Source: Rhizobium sp. BT04 (lineage in GTDB: Bacteria > Pseudomonadota > Alphaproteobacteria > Rhizobiales > Rhizobiaceae). From it: a DNA stretch of 64,000 nt. Below, piece by piece: positions 24,195-32,282 of this stretch. How positions within the stretch are numbered: the first letter of the stretch is position 1; each line of letters opens with the position of its first letter. The notes under the pieces were generated by a model. The model ran no database searches, was not told where the DNA came from, and worked only from the letters and a program-made list of their open reading frames with translations. The position numbers were made by a program, and so were the translations under genes. The stretch lies in NCBI RefSeq assembly GCF_030053135.1, contig NZ_CP125652.1, positions 372,001 through 436,000 on the forward strand, read 5' to 3'.

Positions 24195-26158
24195 TGAATC
24201 TCCAAGGTAGCGACCGGCCCGACACACGCTGTTGCCGCGGCTCTCATCAGGGCATTTTGAATGGAATCTGCGAGTGCTTTGCCGGCGTTTCCGCCGTTCT
24301 CTACGAGCGCGGTTCTGAAATCGTTGAAGAAAGACCGGAGGTCATCTCGCATGTTTCCAATGCGGATCGACTGTCGGATCTGCCCAGCTTCTTGGCTGTT
24401 CAAATCTTCCGGTAGGCCGTATTGCCTGAGCGTCGTGGTGACTTGCTGATCTTGCTTTGACAGGGAATTGAATCGCGTCTGACTGATCAGATCCTGCTGC
24501 AGTTTCGTCTTCGACAGGACGCCTGCATATTTCTCGTAGAGCGCGACCTTCTGCTCGATGGCGGCCTTTTGCTCCGCATTTAGCGACCGGCCCTTGTCCT
24601 CCGACTGCTGGAGCAGGTCGAGACGGAAACGCGCCGTATCGGCCGCCACGCCATACTTGCCGAGTAGCTCGATCTCTTGCTGCATTTGGCCGAGCCTGTC
24701 GTCGGCCGCTTTCAAGAGATCGCGGTAAGCGTTCGCCGCTTTCGTGGCTGCAGTTTCCGCCTGCTTGTCGGCTTTCTCGGCGCCGGGCAGGCCCTCGAGC
24801 TCGATCAACGGCCGGCTCTGGGGGGTGGGCCCTACGGCCGGCGTAAACGTGCCTGTCTGGTGGGTCTTGCCATTCTCATCCCGGAAAGTGGAGCCGGCAG
24901 TGATGTCCTGAACGCTCGTGGCGCCGGCCAGCGCCTTGATCCACTCCTCGCGCGCCTCTTTCGATGCGGCAATCGACTTCTGGATCGATTGTGTGATCTG
25001 GTCGAATGCGTCACGAAAGCCCAAAACCGACTTGATGCCATACTGGTCGACGGCCGTTGCCAACATTTGTTGCGCGGCATTGATATCGCCGATTGATGCA
25101 GTGCCGCTGTCTAGCCGCTCCTTCAGGTCGCTGAACGCCTTGCCAAAATCACGAATGAATGCCGGATCTGCCTGAATGCCGCGGAGTCCGCGCATGGCTT
25201 CGGTGAATTGCCTGTTGATGCCTTCAAGCTTGTCGCCGAGACCCTCGAGCGCTTTGGCGCCCAAGATGTCGCCGGCTTCCCGGCCGGTAGAGATCTGTTT
25301 TGCACGGTCGAGCTCGTCGACGACCTTCGTGACAGACGGCAGCGCTTCGCCCCAGGCGGCCGCAGCGTCGCGGATCACCTCGTTCTGCTTCTCGATCAGC
25401 GGCGTGGTTTTCTTCGCGCCGTCTTCGCCAGCGGTGAAGTACTCAATGAGCGCCGCGGATCCAGCCACCAGGCCGATGGTCACGAGAGAGATTGGCGAAA
25501 GCAAGGAGGCGAAAGCCGCGCCGAGACCGCCGACTACCTGTCGGCCGTTCCCCATCGTCGCGAGCACTGACGATAACTGCGTTCCCTGCTGCAACGCAAT
25601 CTGCAGGGGATTCGCGCCCATTGCGGAAGTTACGGCAATGTCCTGGAATTGTGCCGCAATGTTCGCGGTCTGGAAGCCTCGGCCGGCGCGATTGTCGTTG
25701 GCAGGAGTGTCTGCGAGAGCTGCATTACGCGCCTTTATGGCGGCGATCTGCGAGGTAAACGCCGACTTCTCTCGGTCTAGTGCTGACGTCATCTCGCTGG
25801 CTGAGATGGCTCCGAGGGCATGGGTCGCCTTGATCTCTTTTAGGCTTGCCGCATAGCTTTGCTGCGCGGCAAACAGTGGATTGTATTTCGCACGAAGCCG
25901 CTCAAGCTCCTTGCCCTGATCGGCAAGCGCGCCAGTCCACTCTTTCGAGGCCTTGGTACCGATGCCGACTGTGGCCTCAATGCGCTTCTGTAGGGTTGTA
26001 GAAACCGAGTTGTCGATCGACTTGCCGACGGCAGTGAATTGCTTCTGGACGCTACCGGCGAGAGTGCCAAGATCCTGCTCAATCCGCTTTATGGAGCGAC
26101 GCAGCGCGGCCTGATCGGTCGAGATGCTGATAATCAGGTCATCGGTATTGTCAGCCAT
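24191..26158 (-). CDS. Phage tail length tape-measure protein
   Basis: 655 residues. N-terminal coiled-coil region (STDQAALRRSIKRIEQDLGT, about 14-33), then NIAAQFQDIAVTSAMGANPL and QIALQQGTQLSSVLATMGNG (about 168-208), the signature of the prophage tail-length tape measure family. A Gly-rich hydrophobic stretch (about 205-240) and a long Ala/Lys helical part with QQEIELLGKYGVAADTARFR follow. It sets tail length in siphoviruses. The C terminus (RAAATACVGPVATLEIQ) is short, so the tail would be small if functional. The preceding 400 bases lack the usual tail-tube and chaperone genes. Confidence 0.85.
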   Translation of the reverse strand: MADNTDDLIISISTDQAALRRSIKRIEQDLGTLAGSVQKQFTAVGKSIDNSVSTTLQKRIEATVGIGTKASKEWTGALADQGKELERLRAKYNPLFAAQQSYAASLKEIKATHALGAISASEMTSALDREKSAFTSQIAAIKARNAALADTPANDNRAGRGFQTANIAAQFQDIAVTSAMGANPLQIALQQGTQLSSVLATMGNGRQVVGGLGAAFASLLSPISLVTIGLVAGSAALIEYFTAGEDGAKKTTPLIEKQNEVIRDAAAAWGEALPSVTKVVDELDRAKQISTGREAGDILGAKALEGLGDKLEGINRQFTEAMRGLRGIQADPAFIRDFGKAFSDLKERLDSGTASIGDINAAQQMLATAVDQYGIKSVLGFRDAFDQITQSIQKSIAASKEAREEWIKALAGATSVQDITAGSTFRDENGKTHQTGTFTPAVGPTPQSRPLIELEGLPGAEKADKQAETAATKAANAYRDLLKAADDRLGQMQQEIELLGKYGVAADTARFRLDLLQQSEDKGRSLNAEQKAAIEQKVALYEKYAGVLSKTKLQQDLISQTRFNSLSKQDQQVTTTLRQYGLPEDLNSQEAGQIRQSIRIGNMRDDLRSFFNDFRTALVENGGNAGKALADSIQNALMRAAATACVGPVATLEIQ

Positions 26159-26385
26159 GGACTGGCCTCCGCGCGCCCGATGGGGCGTTCGTTTTGTTCA
26201 TAATTTTTCCTTGGATATGGCGCGCTAGACTATTTCTGCGCGAATCGATTAACCTGACCTGGGGTTGCCATCGTCGACTTTCCTACATCGGCTTTCGAGC
26301 CGCACTCACACGGGTGACGATCCACGATCAGGTGGATTGCGAGTGGCAGGCTTAGTCCTGCTTTGGAACGAAAGGAGATGTAGGC
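26159..26385. other. Non-coding junction between tail and packaging genes
   Basis: No minus-strand gene is visible where large terminase, portal, capsid and tail-tube genes would be expected. The region is followed by a plus-strand small ORF. Contains the upstream region of the tape-measure gene. Confidence 0.5.
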
Positions 26386-26511
26386 ATGTCGCACATGTTG
26401 AAATCAAAAGTCGTGAAAGTGAGAGCGTACGTGAGGTTCCGGCTTGGTCGTCTAGAACACGTCTGCGCCCATTTCCGCTCCTGGCCTAGGCAGCTTTCAT
26501 TTGACTTTTAA
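26386..26511 (+). CDS. Small basic aromatic-rich protein on the opposite strand
   Basis: 41 codons, ATG 26386 with AAAGGAG 10-14 bases upstream, stop TAA. Sequence begins MSHMLKSKVVKVRAYVRFRL and ends HVCAHFRSWPRQLSFDF. The VRAYVRFRLGRLE-VCAH-RSWP pattern looks non-random and I believe similar short peptides occur in other Rhizobiales, but I cannot verify it here. It runs against all neighbouring structural genes. Function unknown. Confidence 0.5.
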   Translation: MSHMLKSKVVKVRAYVRFRLGRLEHVCAHFRSWPRQLSFDF

Positions 26512-26559
26512 CCCGGCTTCGTAAATCGGGCTGACGGTGGCAACCTCCAGTATCGCATC

Positions 26560-26826
26560 CTAGCGCCGCCGGCGGCGAACGGCCGGCTGCCCGAACTCAC
26601 GAAGCGCCCAAGGCTCCGAGTGCTTGTCAGTCCAGGTTTCCATGTATTCGGCGCCGAGGCGCTGCCAGGCTTCCGCAACCGTTGCGTCGTCAGCACGGCC
26701 GTACTCGTCCACCTCAATGCCGGCGTCTTTCGCGTCGCCGAAATAGTCGCTACCGGCCTGAAAGATCATTTCCCAGGCGATCAGGTCATCGGGCTGGACT
26801 TTTGATTTCCGTCGCTTGCGAGGCAC
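26560..26826 (-). CDS. Hypothetical protein downstream of the small terminase
   Basis: 88 residues, GTG start 26826 with GGAG 7 bases upstream and only 2 bases after the terminase gene's stop. Highly charged: basic ends (MPRKRRKSKV and VRRRRR) around a Trp/Glu-rich middle with AWQRLGAEYMETWTDKHSEP. It is encoded where a large terminase gene would normally begin, but shows none of its ATPase motifs. Family not recognised; probably a packaging-region accessory protein of the element. Confidence 0.6.
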   Translation of the reverse strand: MPRKRRKSKVQPDDLIAWEMIFQAGSDYFGDAKDAGIEVDEYGRADDATVAEAWQRLGAEYMETWTDKHSEPWALREFGQPAVRRRRR

Positions 26827-26828
26827 GA

Positions 26829-27179
26829 TTATCTCCGATTTGATCTAAGTGCAGGCGGCCTGGCGGTGTCGCTTCCGCCGTCGAAGTCCAGATCGAGCTC
26901 CCGGACAAGCCGCGCGAACGCGAGTCGGCTGTTGTGCATGATCGAGACTTCGGGGCGCTCCTTGGGCTGCCCAAATCTGTCGGTAAATGTCTGGCCGTCC
27001 CGTTCGATCGTCTCCCGGCAGGATTCGGTCTGGTCTAGCGCCTCGCAGGCTAAGGTGAGCAGATGATGGTGATGGGCGTCCAAATCCCACTCCTCGACAA
27101 CAGATCGGAACCACTTTCGGGTAGCTGGCCGCAGGTGTTTAGGGGCTCTCGGGGGTCCGTAAGCCTTAGTTTCTGGCAC
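26829..27179 (-). CDS. Phage terminase small subunit, P27-like
   Basis: 116 residues. GTG start 27179 with CGGAGG 8 bases upstream. APKHLRPATRKWFRSVVEEW (about 12-31) and the helix LTLACEALDQTESCRETIERDG (about 42-63), then FGQPKERPEVSIMHNSRLAFARLVRELDLD (split) match the P27 family of small terminases, which bind DNA and load the large subunit for packaging. In phages the large-subunit gene follows directly; here an 88-residue gene follows and no large subunit is seen. A satellite could use a helper phage's large subunit. Confidence 0.85.
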   Translation of the reverse strand: MPETKAYGPPRAPKHLRPATRKWFRSVVEEWDLDAHHHHLLTLACEALDQTESCRETIERDGQTFTDRFGQPKERPEVSIMHNSRLAFARLVRELDLDFDGGSDTARPPALRSNRR

Positions 27180-27293
27180 TTTCGCACCTCCGAATATTTT
27201 ATTGAACGGGGGACTCGGCTGCGCACACGAAGGGGGACGACCGGTAACCCGGTAGGCATGCGGAACGGGATCTGATGCACCCCTCCCGGTCGG
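27180..27293. other. Spacer between HNH and small terminase genes; candidate packaging site
   Basis: 114 bases without an ORF in an otherwise overlapping gene run. It contains the palindrome ACCGGTAACCCGGT (27240-27253) and G/C tracts. Cos or pac sites often lie by the small terminase gene; this assignment is conjecture. Confidence 0.3.
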
Positions 27294-27593
27294 TCACACC
27301 GGGAACCCATCGACCCCGAACCGAACGACCTTCCCGCCGCGCTCTTGACGCTGCTTGTGCCGCGAATGGCATGATGGGCAAAGGCTAGCCAGGTTGCCAG
27401 GATCGAAGAACAACGCAAGGTCGCCCTTGTGAGGCGTGCGATGGTCGACCGTGTTTGCTGCTGTCACCACGCCAAGTTCTTCACACATCCAGCATAGCGG
27501 TTCTCGTGCCAGCTGGGCGAGCCGCAGCTGCTTCCAAAGTGCTGTCCGGTAGAGCGAGTGGTATTGCTGGGCTTCCTGGCTGCGCGATGTCAC
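27294..27593 (-). CDS. HNH endonuclease of the packaging module
   Basis: 99 residues. YRTALWKQLRLAQLAREPLC with CWMCEELG (CxxC), then the HNH core VDHRTPHKGDLALFFDPGNL and LCPSCHSRHK. This is the HNH type encoded next to terminase genes in HK97-like phages, where it takes part in genome packaging cleavage. GTG start 27593 overlaps the prohead protease stop (GTGTGA). Followed by the candidate packaging spacer and the small terminase gene. Confidence 0.9.
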   Translation of the reverse strand: MTSRSQEAQQYHSLYRTALWKQLRLAQLAREPLCWMCEELGVVTAANTVDHRTPHKGDLALFFDPGNLASLCPSCHSRHKQRQERGGKVVRFGVDGFPV

Positions 27594-28105
27594 ACCGGCA
27601 GCCCTCGCGCCCTCATCGCCGCCTCGGCCTTCGCCTTCACGCGCTCAGCTGCATCGTTGCTGCTAGCCACCCGGAAGCTGGCGCTGGTATCGCCGTAGGC
27701 GGGAAGGCAGGTGAGCGTGACCTCGAACAGGTCGACGTCCTTGATGATCCGAAGGGGTAAGCGGTTCTTGCCGTCCCTCCATTCCTCAGCTCGAACCCGA
27801 AAACCGAAACTGCATCCGCGCACGTCGCCCCGCTTCACTGTGCCAATGGCCTCTTGGCCACTCGGCGTTGTCGGATTCGGTTCGAGATCAAACCAGAGAC
27901 CGGCGCTATCTTCCCGCAGATATAACGTGTGAGCTGTGGTGCGCCCGACGACCCGGCCTGTATCGTGATCGAGGAGCATCACCACGTCGGGACGCTCTCG
28001 GAGGGTGCGAGCAAAGACGCCGGGCGCCAGCATTTCTCGGAATTCGCCGCCGATGACCGTCTCGCTGTTAAACCTGGCAGCATAGCCAGAGATGCGCTCA
28101 GCCAT
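27590..28105 (-). CDS. HK97-family prohead protease
   Basis: 171 residues from ATG 28105 (MAERISGYAARFN); an upstream ATG adds eight unlikely residues. PDVVMLLDHDTGRVVGRTTA (catalytic His about 56) and KRGDVRGCSFGFRV (catalytic Ser about 104) are the U35 prohead protease motifs, and DLFEVTLTCLPAYGDTSASF is the conserved end. Such proteases trim the capsid protein during head assembly, but no capsid gene follows. Overlaps the upstream 61-residue gene by 8 bases. It could process a helper phage's capsid or be a relic. Confidence 0.9.
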   Translation of the reverse strand: MAERISGYAARFNSETVIGGEFREMLAPGVFARTLRERPDVVMLLDHDTGRVVGRTTAHTLYLREDSAGLWFDLEPNPTTPSGQEAIGTVKRGDVRGCSFGFRVRAEEWRDGKNRLPLRIIKDVDLFEVTLTCLPAYGDTSASFRVASSNDAAERVKAKAEAAMRARGLPV

Positions 28106-28283
28106 CCAGTTTCGCCTCGGCCCTCGCAAGCTGCGCCTCCCGCAGACCGAGCTCAGACTTAGCTCTCAGTTCTCGTGCGATGTCGACCGGCCTGGCGTCG
28201 CTATGTTGTGCCGTCTTACCGGGTAGTTTCACCGTACGACCAGCGCCGCCGGCCTTTGTGTTTGCGCGTTCAAACATACCCAA
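28098..28283 (-). CDS. Small basic hypothetical protein before the prohead protease
   Basis: 61 residues (or 59 from the inner ATG at 28277). Lys/Arg/Ala-rich, with a predicted helix RELRAKSELGLREAQLARAE in the C-terminal half. It overlaps both neighbours (14 bases upstream, 8 bases downstream), the sign of a coupled operon. No family recognised. Confidence 0.55.
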   Translation of the reverse strand: MGMFERANTKAGGAGRTVKLPGKTAQHSDARPVDIARELRAKSELGLREAQLARAEAKLDG

Positions 28284-28830
28284 GGTCCTTTGCTTCTTTG
28301 GTCACGCGATGGACATGACCGTCATTAGCCTCGCCGAGAAAGCCCAGCGACATTGGGCCGAGCGAAGACCAGCGAATGTCCAGATCTTCGAACTGAAACC
28401 GCAGTTCATCGTAATCAGCGCGTGCTCCGGCAACGCCCTGAAGCGCATGAACGAGGGCGGCAACACGACGGCCGTACTCCTTGCGGCAGGCATCGACGAC
28501 CAATTTATTGGCCTGGATCCGCTGCTCTTCCAGTCTTTGGTTTATGACGGAGAGAGCTTTTTCGATGTCAACAGCTTCGGCCCGAAGTGTCTTCAACTTC
28601 TCGGCTAGACCGTGCTCGGTCTCCCCGCCGCTGCTGCTTTCGCCGAGAAGCTCAGCGACTTTTTGGGAATACTGCGCCGGCGGGCGTGTCGCGAGCTTCT
28701 CCTCGACGCTCCGCTGCTCACGTGTGTTTGCTGTCTGCTTGTCGAGTAGGATGCCGCGGCGGGTTTCGAAATCCTTATAGACCGGATCGAGGTCGCTGAG
28801 CGCTGGGACGCGGAATTTATCTGTTTTCAA
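28270..28830 (-). CDS. Hypothetical coiled-coil protein of the head-like module
   Basis: 186 residues. Residues about 20-50 and 75-115 are strongly heptad-like (ETRRGILLDKQTANTREQRS, LKTLRAEAVDIEKALSVINQ, RLEEQRIQANKLVVDACRKE). The C-terminal part is compact. It resembles scaffolding-type proteins in composition, but no family is recognised. ATGA overlap with the upstream gene (28827-28830) and a 14-base overlap downstream place it in the coupled run 29671 to 27294. Confidence 0.6.
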   Translation of the reverse strand: MKTDKFRVPALSDLDPVYKDFETRRGILLDKQTANTREQRSVEEKLATRPPAQYSQKVAELLGESSSGGETEHGLAEKLKTLRAEAVDIEKALSVINQRLEEQRIQANKLVVDACRKEYGRRVAALVHALQGVAGARADYDELRFQFEDLDIRWSSLGPMSLGFLGEANDGHVHRVTKEAKDLGYV

Positions 28831-29360
28831 GAAAAGATCTCCTGCAGAGCGTCCGCGAGCGCGGCGCCGTTGATCGTGAGTGATTGCCGATGTCCTGACG
28901 ACTGCCAGTAACCAGCGAAAGCGCCGACGGCCTGGAAGCGGTGCGTGGAGCCGTCTTCGAAAATGACGGCCAGCTCAGGCCAGGTCGAAACGAACTCCAA
29001 CTTCAAACGCCGTATGCCGACGTCGCCTTCGACAGCGAGGGCCGCGATCGAGGCCAAGTAATCGGCGGCCGTGACCTTGATGTTTGCGGGTGCGCCGGAG
29101 AGGTTGGCGCCGCCGGGCGAAAGCTCGCCATATGTCGCCACGGAGCGGGCCGCGAGATGCAGCGGGGCTGCGGCCGCATAGGCGACGACAAGATTGACCA
29201 CGTCGACGAGCGAAAGCTGCGGCGCGGTGCGGGGGGCTCCGGTTGGGATGACTCCGGCCTGTTGCAGGCGCTGTGCCATCGAGACAAGGCGCCCACGACG
29301 GAAGCCGACGTGGCGCTCAAGTGCCGCGATCGCCGCGGCGAGAGTGGCGGTCTTCGTCAT
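28827..29360 (-). CDS. Hypothetical protein of the head-like module
   Basis: 177 residues from ATG 29360, which overlaps the upstream gene's stop as ATGA. The N-terminal half (TLAAAIAALERHVGFRRGRL, about 4-23, and QLSLVDVVNLVVAYAAA, about 47-63) is helical and could be DNA-binding. The C-terminal half (LKLEFVSTWPELAVIFEDGS, then THRFQAVG) is beta-rich. No family recognised. Located before the coiled-coil, protease, HNH and terminase genes; a regulatory or head-related role are both possible. Confidence 0.6.
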   Translation of the reverse strand: MTKTATLAAAIAALERHVGFRRGRLVSMAQRLQQAGVIPTGAPRTAPQLSLVDVVNLVVAYAAAAPLHLAARSVATYGELSPGGANLSGAPANIKVTAADYLASIAALAVEGDVGIRRLKLEFVSTWPELAVIFEDGSTHRFQAVGAFAGYWQSSGHRQSLTINGAALADALQEIFS

Positions 29361-29671
29361 GCGGCTACCCACTGCAGTTTGTCGCCTTGCTGAGCATAGA
29401 CGTCGTAGTCAGCGCCGGCGCGAACGAGGAAACGAGTGCCGGAAGTCGCGTTGGGCGCAGGGCCGATTGATACCCACGAGTCGGCAGCCGCGTTGATGCG
29501 GAAGATGGGGTCGGCGGCGATATCCGATGCCGCCGGTGCGGCGTTTGTCGAAGTGACGCCGGATGCCGGCGCTTCGCTCCACGAAATTTTGCCAAGAAGA
29601 GCTTGGGAAGCGAAGCGCTGCGACTGGGATCCAGCATAACCGCAAACGACATGGAGGCCTGAGAAAGCCAT
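29357..29671 (-). CDS. Hypothetical small beta-rich protein, first gene of the coupled run
   Basis: 104 residues from ATG 29671 (MAFSGLHVVCGYAG); the ORF extends further upstream without support. Ala/Ser/Thr-rich with SWVSIGPAPNATSGTRFLVR and GADYDVYAQQGDKLQWV at the end, a pattern seen in capsid decoration and receptor proteins, but this is only a composition-based hint. It is the first gene after two minus-strand terminators, so a promoter should lie just upstream. Confidence 0.55.
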   Translation of the reverse strand: MAFSGLHVVCGYAGSQSQRFASQALLGKISWSEAPASGVTSTNAAPAASDIAADPIFRINAAADSWVSIGPAPNATSGTRFLVRAGADYDVYAQQGDKLQWVAA

Positions 29672-29977
29672 TGTGTTTGTCCTTATTTGGAGAATTGAGG
29701 GGTGAGTGGGCAATAAAAAAGCCGCCCCGAAGGCCGGTCGGTTGATGGGCCAGGCGAGCAGCGGCCGAAGCCGCGCTCAATAGCCCGATCGCAGCCCCCT
29801 CAGGTGGGGACAGCAATTCCTCGGCGCCGGTTCATCCGCGGTCGCCAGAGAATGTTGGTGAGCAACCGCGCGCGGCCGCCCACCTTCAGGGAGTGACAGC
29901 TCCCTGAAATAGAAAAGGCAGCATCGCTGCCGCCGATCTCTCTCCCTTACCCGTTGGGATTTGGAAATGGGGTACCT
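29672..29977. terminator. Intergenic region with two minus-strand terminator-like hairpins
   Basis: Reading the minus strand, GGCAGC-GAT-GCTGCC followed by TTTTCTATTT (29907-29931) comes first. An imperfect CCGGCC-TTCG-GGGCGG stem followed by TTTTTTATT (29713-29736) comes second. Another short inverted repeat, CAGGGAG / CTCCCTG, lies at 29887-29906. Together they separate the 250-residue gene from the head-like run. No gene is convincing here. Confidence 0.55.
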
Positions 29978-30730
29978 CTACGCCGCCGCGCGTCGACGAC
30001 CACGCCAAAAGCGATCGACGATTTCGAAGCCGTCAAAGATGCGCGCGCGAGCCTCGCCCTTTGCCCCCTTGCTGCCGGCACCGAGCCGTTTGCCTATGGC
30101 GTCGAGCGTGAGGCCGTCACAAACTGCCCACTCGAAGGCGTCTAGGATCTTCGGTACGTAGGCCAATCGCGCGCGCAAGATTGCGAGCTCGCGCTTGGCA
30201 TCAATGGCGGCAAGTATGACCTGGTCGCCGTTCCACTTTTTGGCGACCGGTGCGCCCATGGCCTTGCCGTCGACGCCAGCCATGGCAATGCGCTTGGCTG
30301 GGGTGTCCAAATTCGCCTTCCGGCCGGCCACCACTTTCACGCCTTTGCTCTTGCCGTTGCCATCCTCGCGGTGGACTAGGAAAAGGTTTGTCGCCTCTCG
30401 GCCGATCAACTGCGTCGGCATTGTTGCCGCGTCATGCAGTGCTCGATATCGCTCGGCGAGCCTCAGACACAGATCATTGCGCTCGGTGCGCAGAAGCTTT
30501 GCCAGCGGCCAGTCTTCGTTGTCATTTGCGTGCTGGCCGCGGAAGTGGTGAGAGGAGTACCATGCTACGCCAGCGCGGATCCGATATTCTTCTGATGGAC
30601 CATCATTCGGCTGTAGAACAGGCTCGCCTTGGGATCTGATGCGCGTTCGCGCCGGCGTCCATTCGTCGGCGCTCTGGACGATAGGCAAAATAGTATCGCG
30701 CCGGTCGAAGACCGGGATTTCTTCAGTCAT
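29978..30730 (-). CDS. Hypothetical protein with a C-terminal helix-turn-helix-like domain
   Basis: 250 residues from ATG 30730 with AAGGTG 8 bases upstream. Mostly charged. The C-terminal part, DAFEWAVCDGLTLDAIGKRL with GAGSKGAKGEARARIFDGFE (about 193-232), reads like a sigma-4 or LuxR-type helix-turn-helix followed by a helix, so DNA binding is plausible. Position upstream of the structural run, and isolated by terminators, suits a late-gene regulator. The family is not firmly recognised. Confidence 0.6.
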   Translation of the reverse strand: MTEEIPVFDRRDTILPIVQSADEWTPARTRIRSQGEPVLQPNDGPSEEYRIRAGVAWYSSHHFRGQHANDNEDWPLAKLLRTERNDLCLRLAERYRALHDAATMPTQLIGREATNLFLVHREDGNGKSKGVKVVAGRKANLDTPAKRIAMAGVDGKAMGAPVAKKWNGDQVILAAIDAKRELAILRARLAYVPKILDAFEWAVCDGLTLDAIGKRLGAGSKGAKGEARARIFDGFEIVDRFWRGRRRAAA

Positions 30731-30966
30731 GCTGTCACCTTGACTTTGGGAGTTGAACCGTCCGCTTTTCGCGGATCTCGTCATTGGGGCGAAGGCCGTT
30801 CCGGCTCTCTTGGGTGATGATGGCTGCAGTCACGAAATGTAGTGTAAACAAACGAAAAAGACCACGAGATTTTGATTTCGGAAAATCAAGGCGCTGAGGG
30901 TCTCGAACGCTTGATTTCGGCCGGGATTCCCCTAACAGTTGCAAAGTGAGTTTATGGGGAAGGGCG

Positions 30967-31542
30967 ATGAAATTAACTCTAAGTATGGCGATGCTCTTGA
31001 TTTCAGTATCTGGAGCATTTGCAGGGCCGTTTGGCTTGGACAAGGGTATGAAACAGGGTGCGTTAGATATCCAGGCACCCATGGAAGCCGGAGCTTATCT
31101 TCTCAAAAGCGTGCCAAAGCCGCATGACGACTTCCAAATGTACGCAGTTACACTCGGTGAGCAGGCGGGGGTCTGTCGAATAGTAGCAATGTCTGCCGAA
31201 ATTGAGAATGATCGGTACGGGGTAGCACTCCGAGCAAAATTCGAAAACATTCGATCACAGCTTGCTCAAAACTATGGATCATCAACGCTTTACGACACAC
31301 TTGGAAACTCGGCGCTTTACAACGATAATAGTGAATGGACGATGGCGCTTACAAAACGTGAACGGGTGTATTCGGCAGAATGGAAAATTTCTAACAGCGC
31401 CGAGAAATCTGGAATTCGGGAAATCAGATTATCGCTGGCGGGACAGTCCCGTGACTCCGGCATGGTAACCTTGCTGTACATTTTCGATAATGTTGACGAT
31501 TGCTTGCAGGAGATCGGCGCAAAGGGACGCAGCGCCCTATGA
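30967..31542 (+). CDS. Secreted protein of unknown function (cargo gene 1)
   Basis: 191 residues from ATG 30967. Signal peptide MKLTLSMAMLLISVSGAFAG with cleavage probably after AFA (residue 19). The mature protein is mixed alpha/beta with two cysteines (GVCRIVA and DDCLQEI) that may pair. Notable segments are DDFQMYAVTLGEQAGVC and IREIRLSLAGQSRDSGMV. No family recognised. Its stop overlaps the next start (ATGA). Base composition is visibly more AT-rich than the host genes around, which suggests recent acquisition. Both genes are opposite in strand to the structural genes, typical of phage cargo (morons). Confidence 0.75.
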   Translation: MKLTLSMAMLLISVSGAFAGPFGLDKGMKQGALDIQAPMEAGAYLLKSVPKPHDDFQMYAVTLGEQAGVCRIVAMSAEIENDRYGVALRAKFENIRSQLAQNYGSSTLYDTLGNSALYNDNSEWTMALTKRERVYSAEWKISNSAEKSGIREIRLSLAGQSRDSGMVTLLYIFDNVDDCLQEIGAKGRSAL

Positions 31543-32054
31543 AGCTTTCCAAGGTCGTTGTCTGGGTTGTTTCTGCCTTCGCCTTGGCCGCGGTAGCGAA
31601 CATTGCGTTTGTCACTTGGCCCGCGCTGAACTCAAAATCACAGGATCCAAGAAATAAGAAGGTCGGGCTATACACCTACTATCGATATGGAATTGACCCT
31701 CGCTCTATCGTCTTGGACCTGTGGTCGCTATCTCCTGAGGCAGCCATGGTGGATGTCGATCGTGTCCTCTTTGACACCGCCGAGGCGTTCAAGGACCGGG
31801 AATATTCTGAGATATTTTTGGCCTATCGCGGCGAGGCCAGATTCATTCTCGACGGTAAATACTTCAAGAAGCTTGGAGAAGAGCGAAAGTGGCAAAATCC
31901 AGTTTACACCATTCGGACATTAACTGAGAACGTGAAACAAACTGACGGAGGCAGCGCCTTCAGCACTTGGACAGGCGGCTTACTCGGCGTCATGAACAAG
32001 CAGATGGAAGATCACAGCGACTTCCACCGACAATGGTATCTCAAAGATCTGTAA
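31539..32054 (+). CDS. Membrane-anchored protein of unknown function (cargo gene 2)
   Basis: 171 residues from ATG 31539, overlapping the stop of the secreted protein gene by 4 bases. One N-terminal membrane helix (about 5-25, VVVWVVSAFALAAVANIAFV), then a periplasmic-looking domain with DPRNKKVGLYTYYRYGIDPR and EIFLAYRGEARFILDGKYFK and an end rich in Trp/Lys. No family recognised. Coupling with a secreted partner suggests a two-component envelope function, for example exclusion of other phages or a surface change; this is inference. Confidence 0.72.
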   Translation: MKLSKVVVWVVSAFALAAVANIAFVTWPALNSKSQDPRNKKVGLYTYYRYGIDPRSIVLDLWSLSPEAAMVDVDRVLFDTAEAFKDREYSEIFLAYRGEARFILDGKYFKKLGEERKWQNPVYTIRTLTENVKQTDGGSAFSTWTGGLLGVMNKQMEDHSDFHRQWYLKDL

Positions 32055-32282
32055 TTTCGGACCGAAAAGCTCAATGATTTCTCGCGCGCGGTGCGCACGC
32101 GGGGAGGAAAATCTGTATTTGCGTTAGTGCTCGACGGGGGCGCCGGTCCGAGGGAGAGTGGCGGGAGAGATCGAGGGCGCCCCTGCGTTGCGCATGGGTA
32201 TCGGCAGTTGAACTTTCAAGATGCCGGGCGTCACTTTCCACTGGAAAACGTCCGCATCAAACAATTTCTTAACGTTTCTGCG

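Noticed and set aside
24191-24250. Programmed frameshift in tail genes
   Set aside because: The tape measure and its neighbours show plain stop/start overlaps; no slippery heptamer with a shared C-terminal extension was seen.
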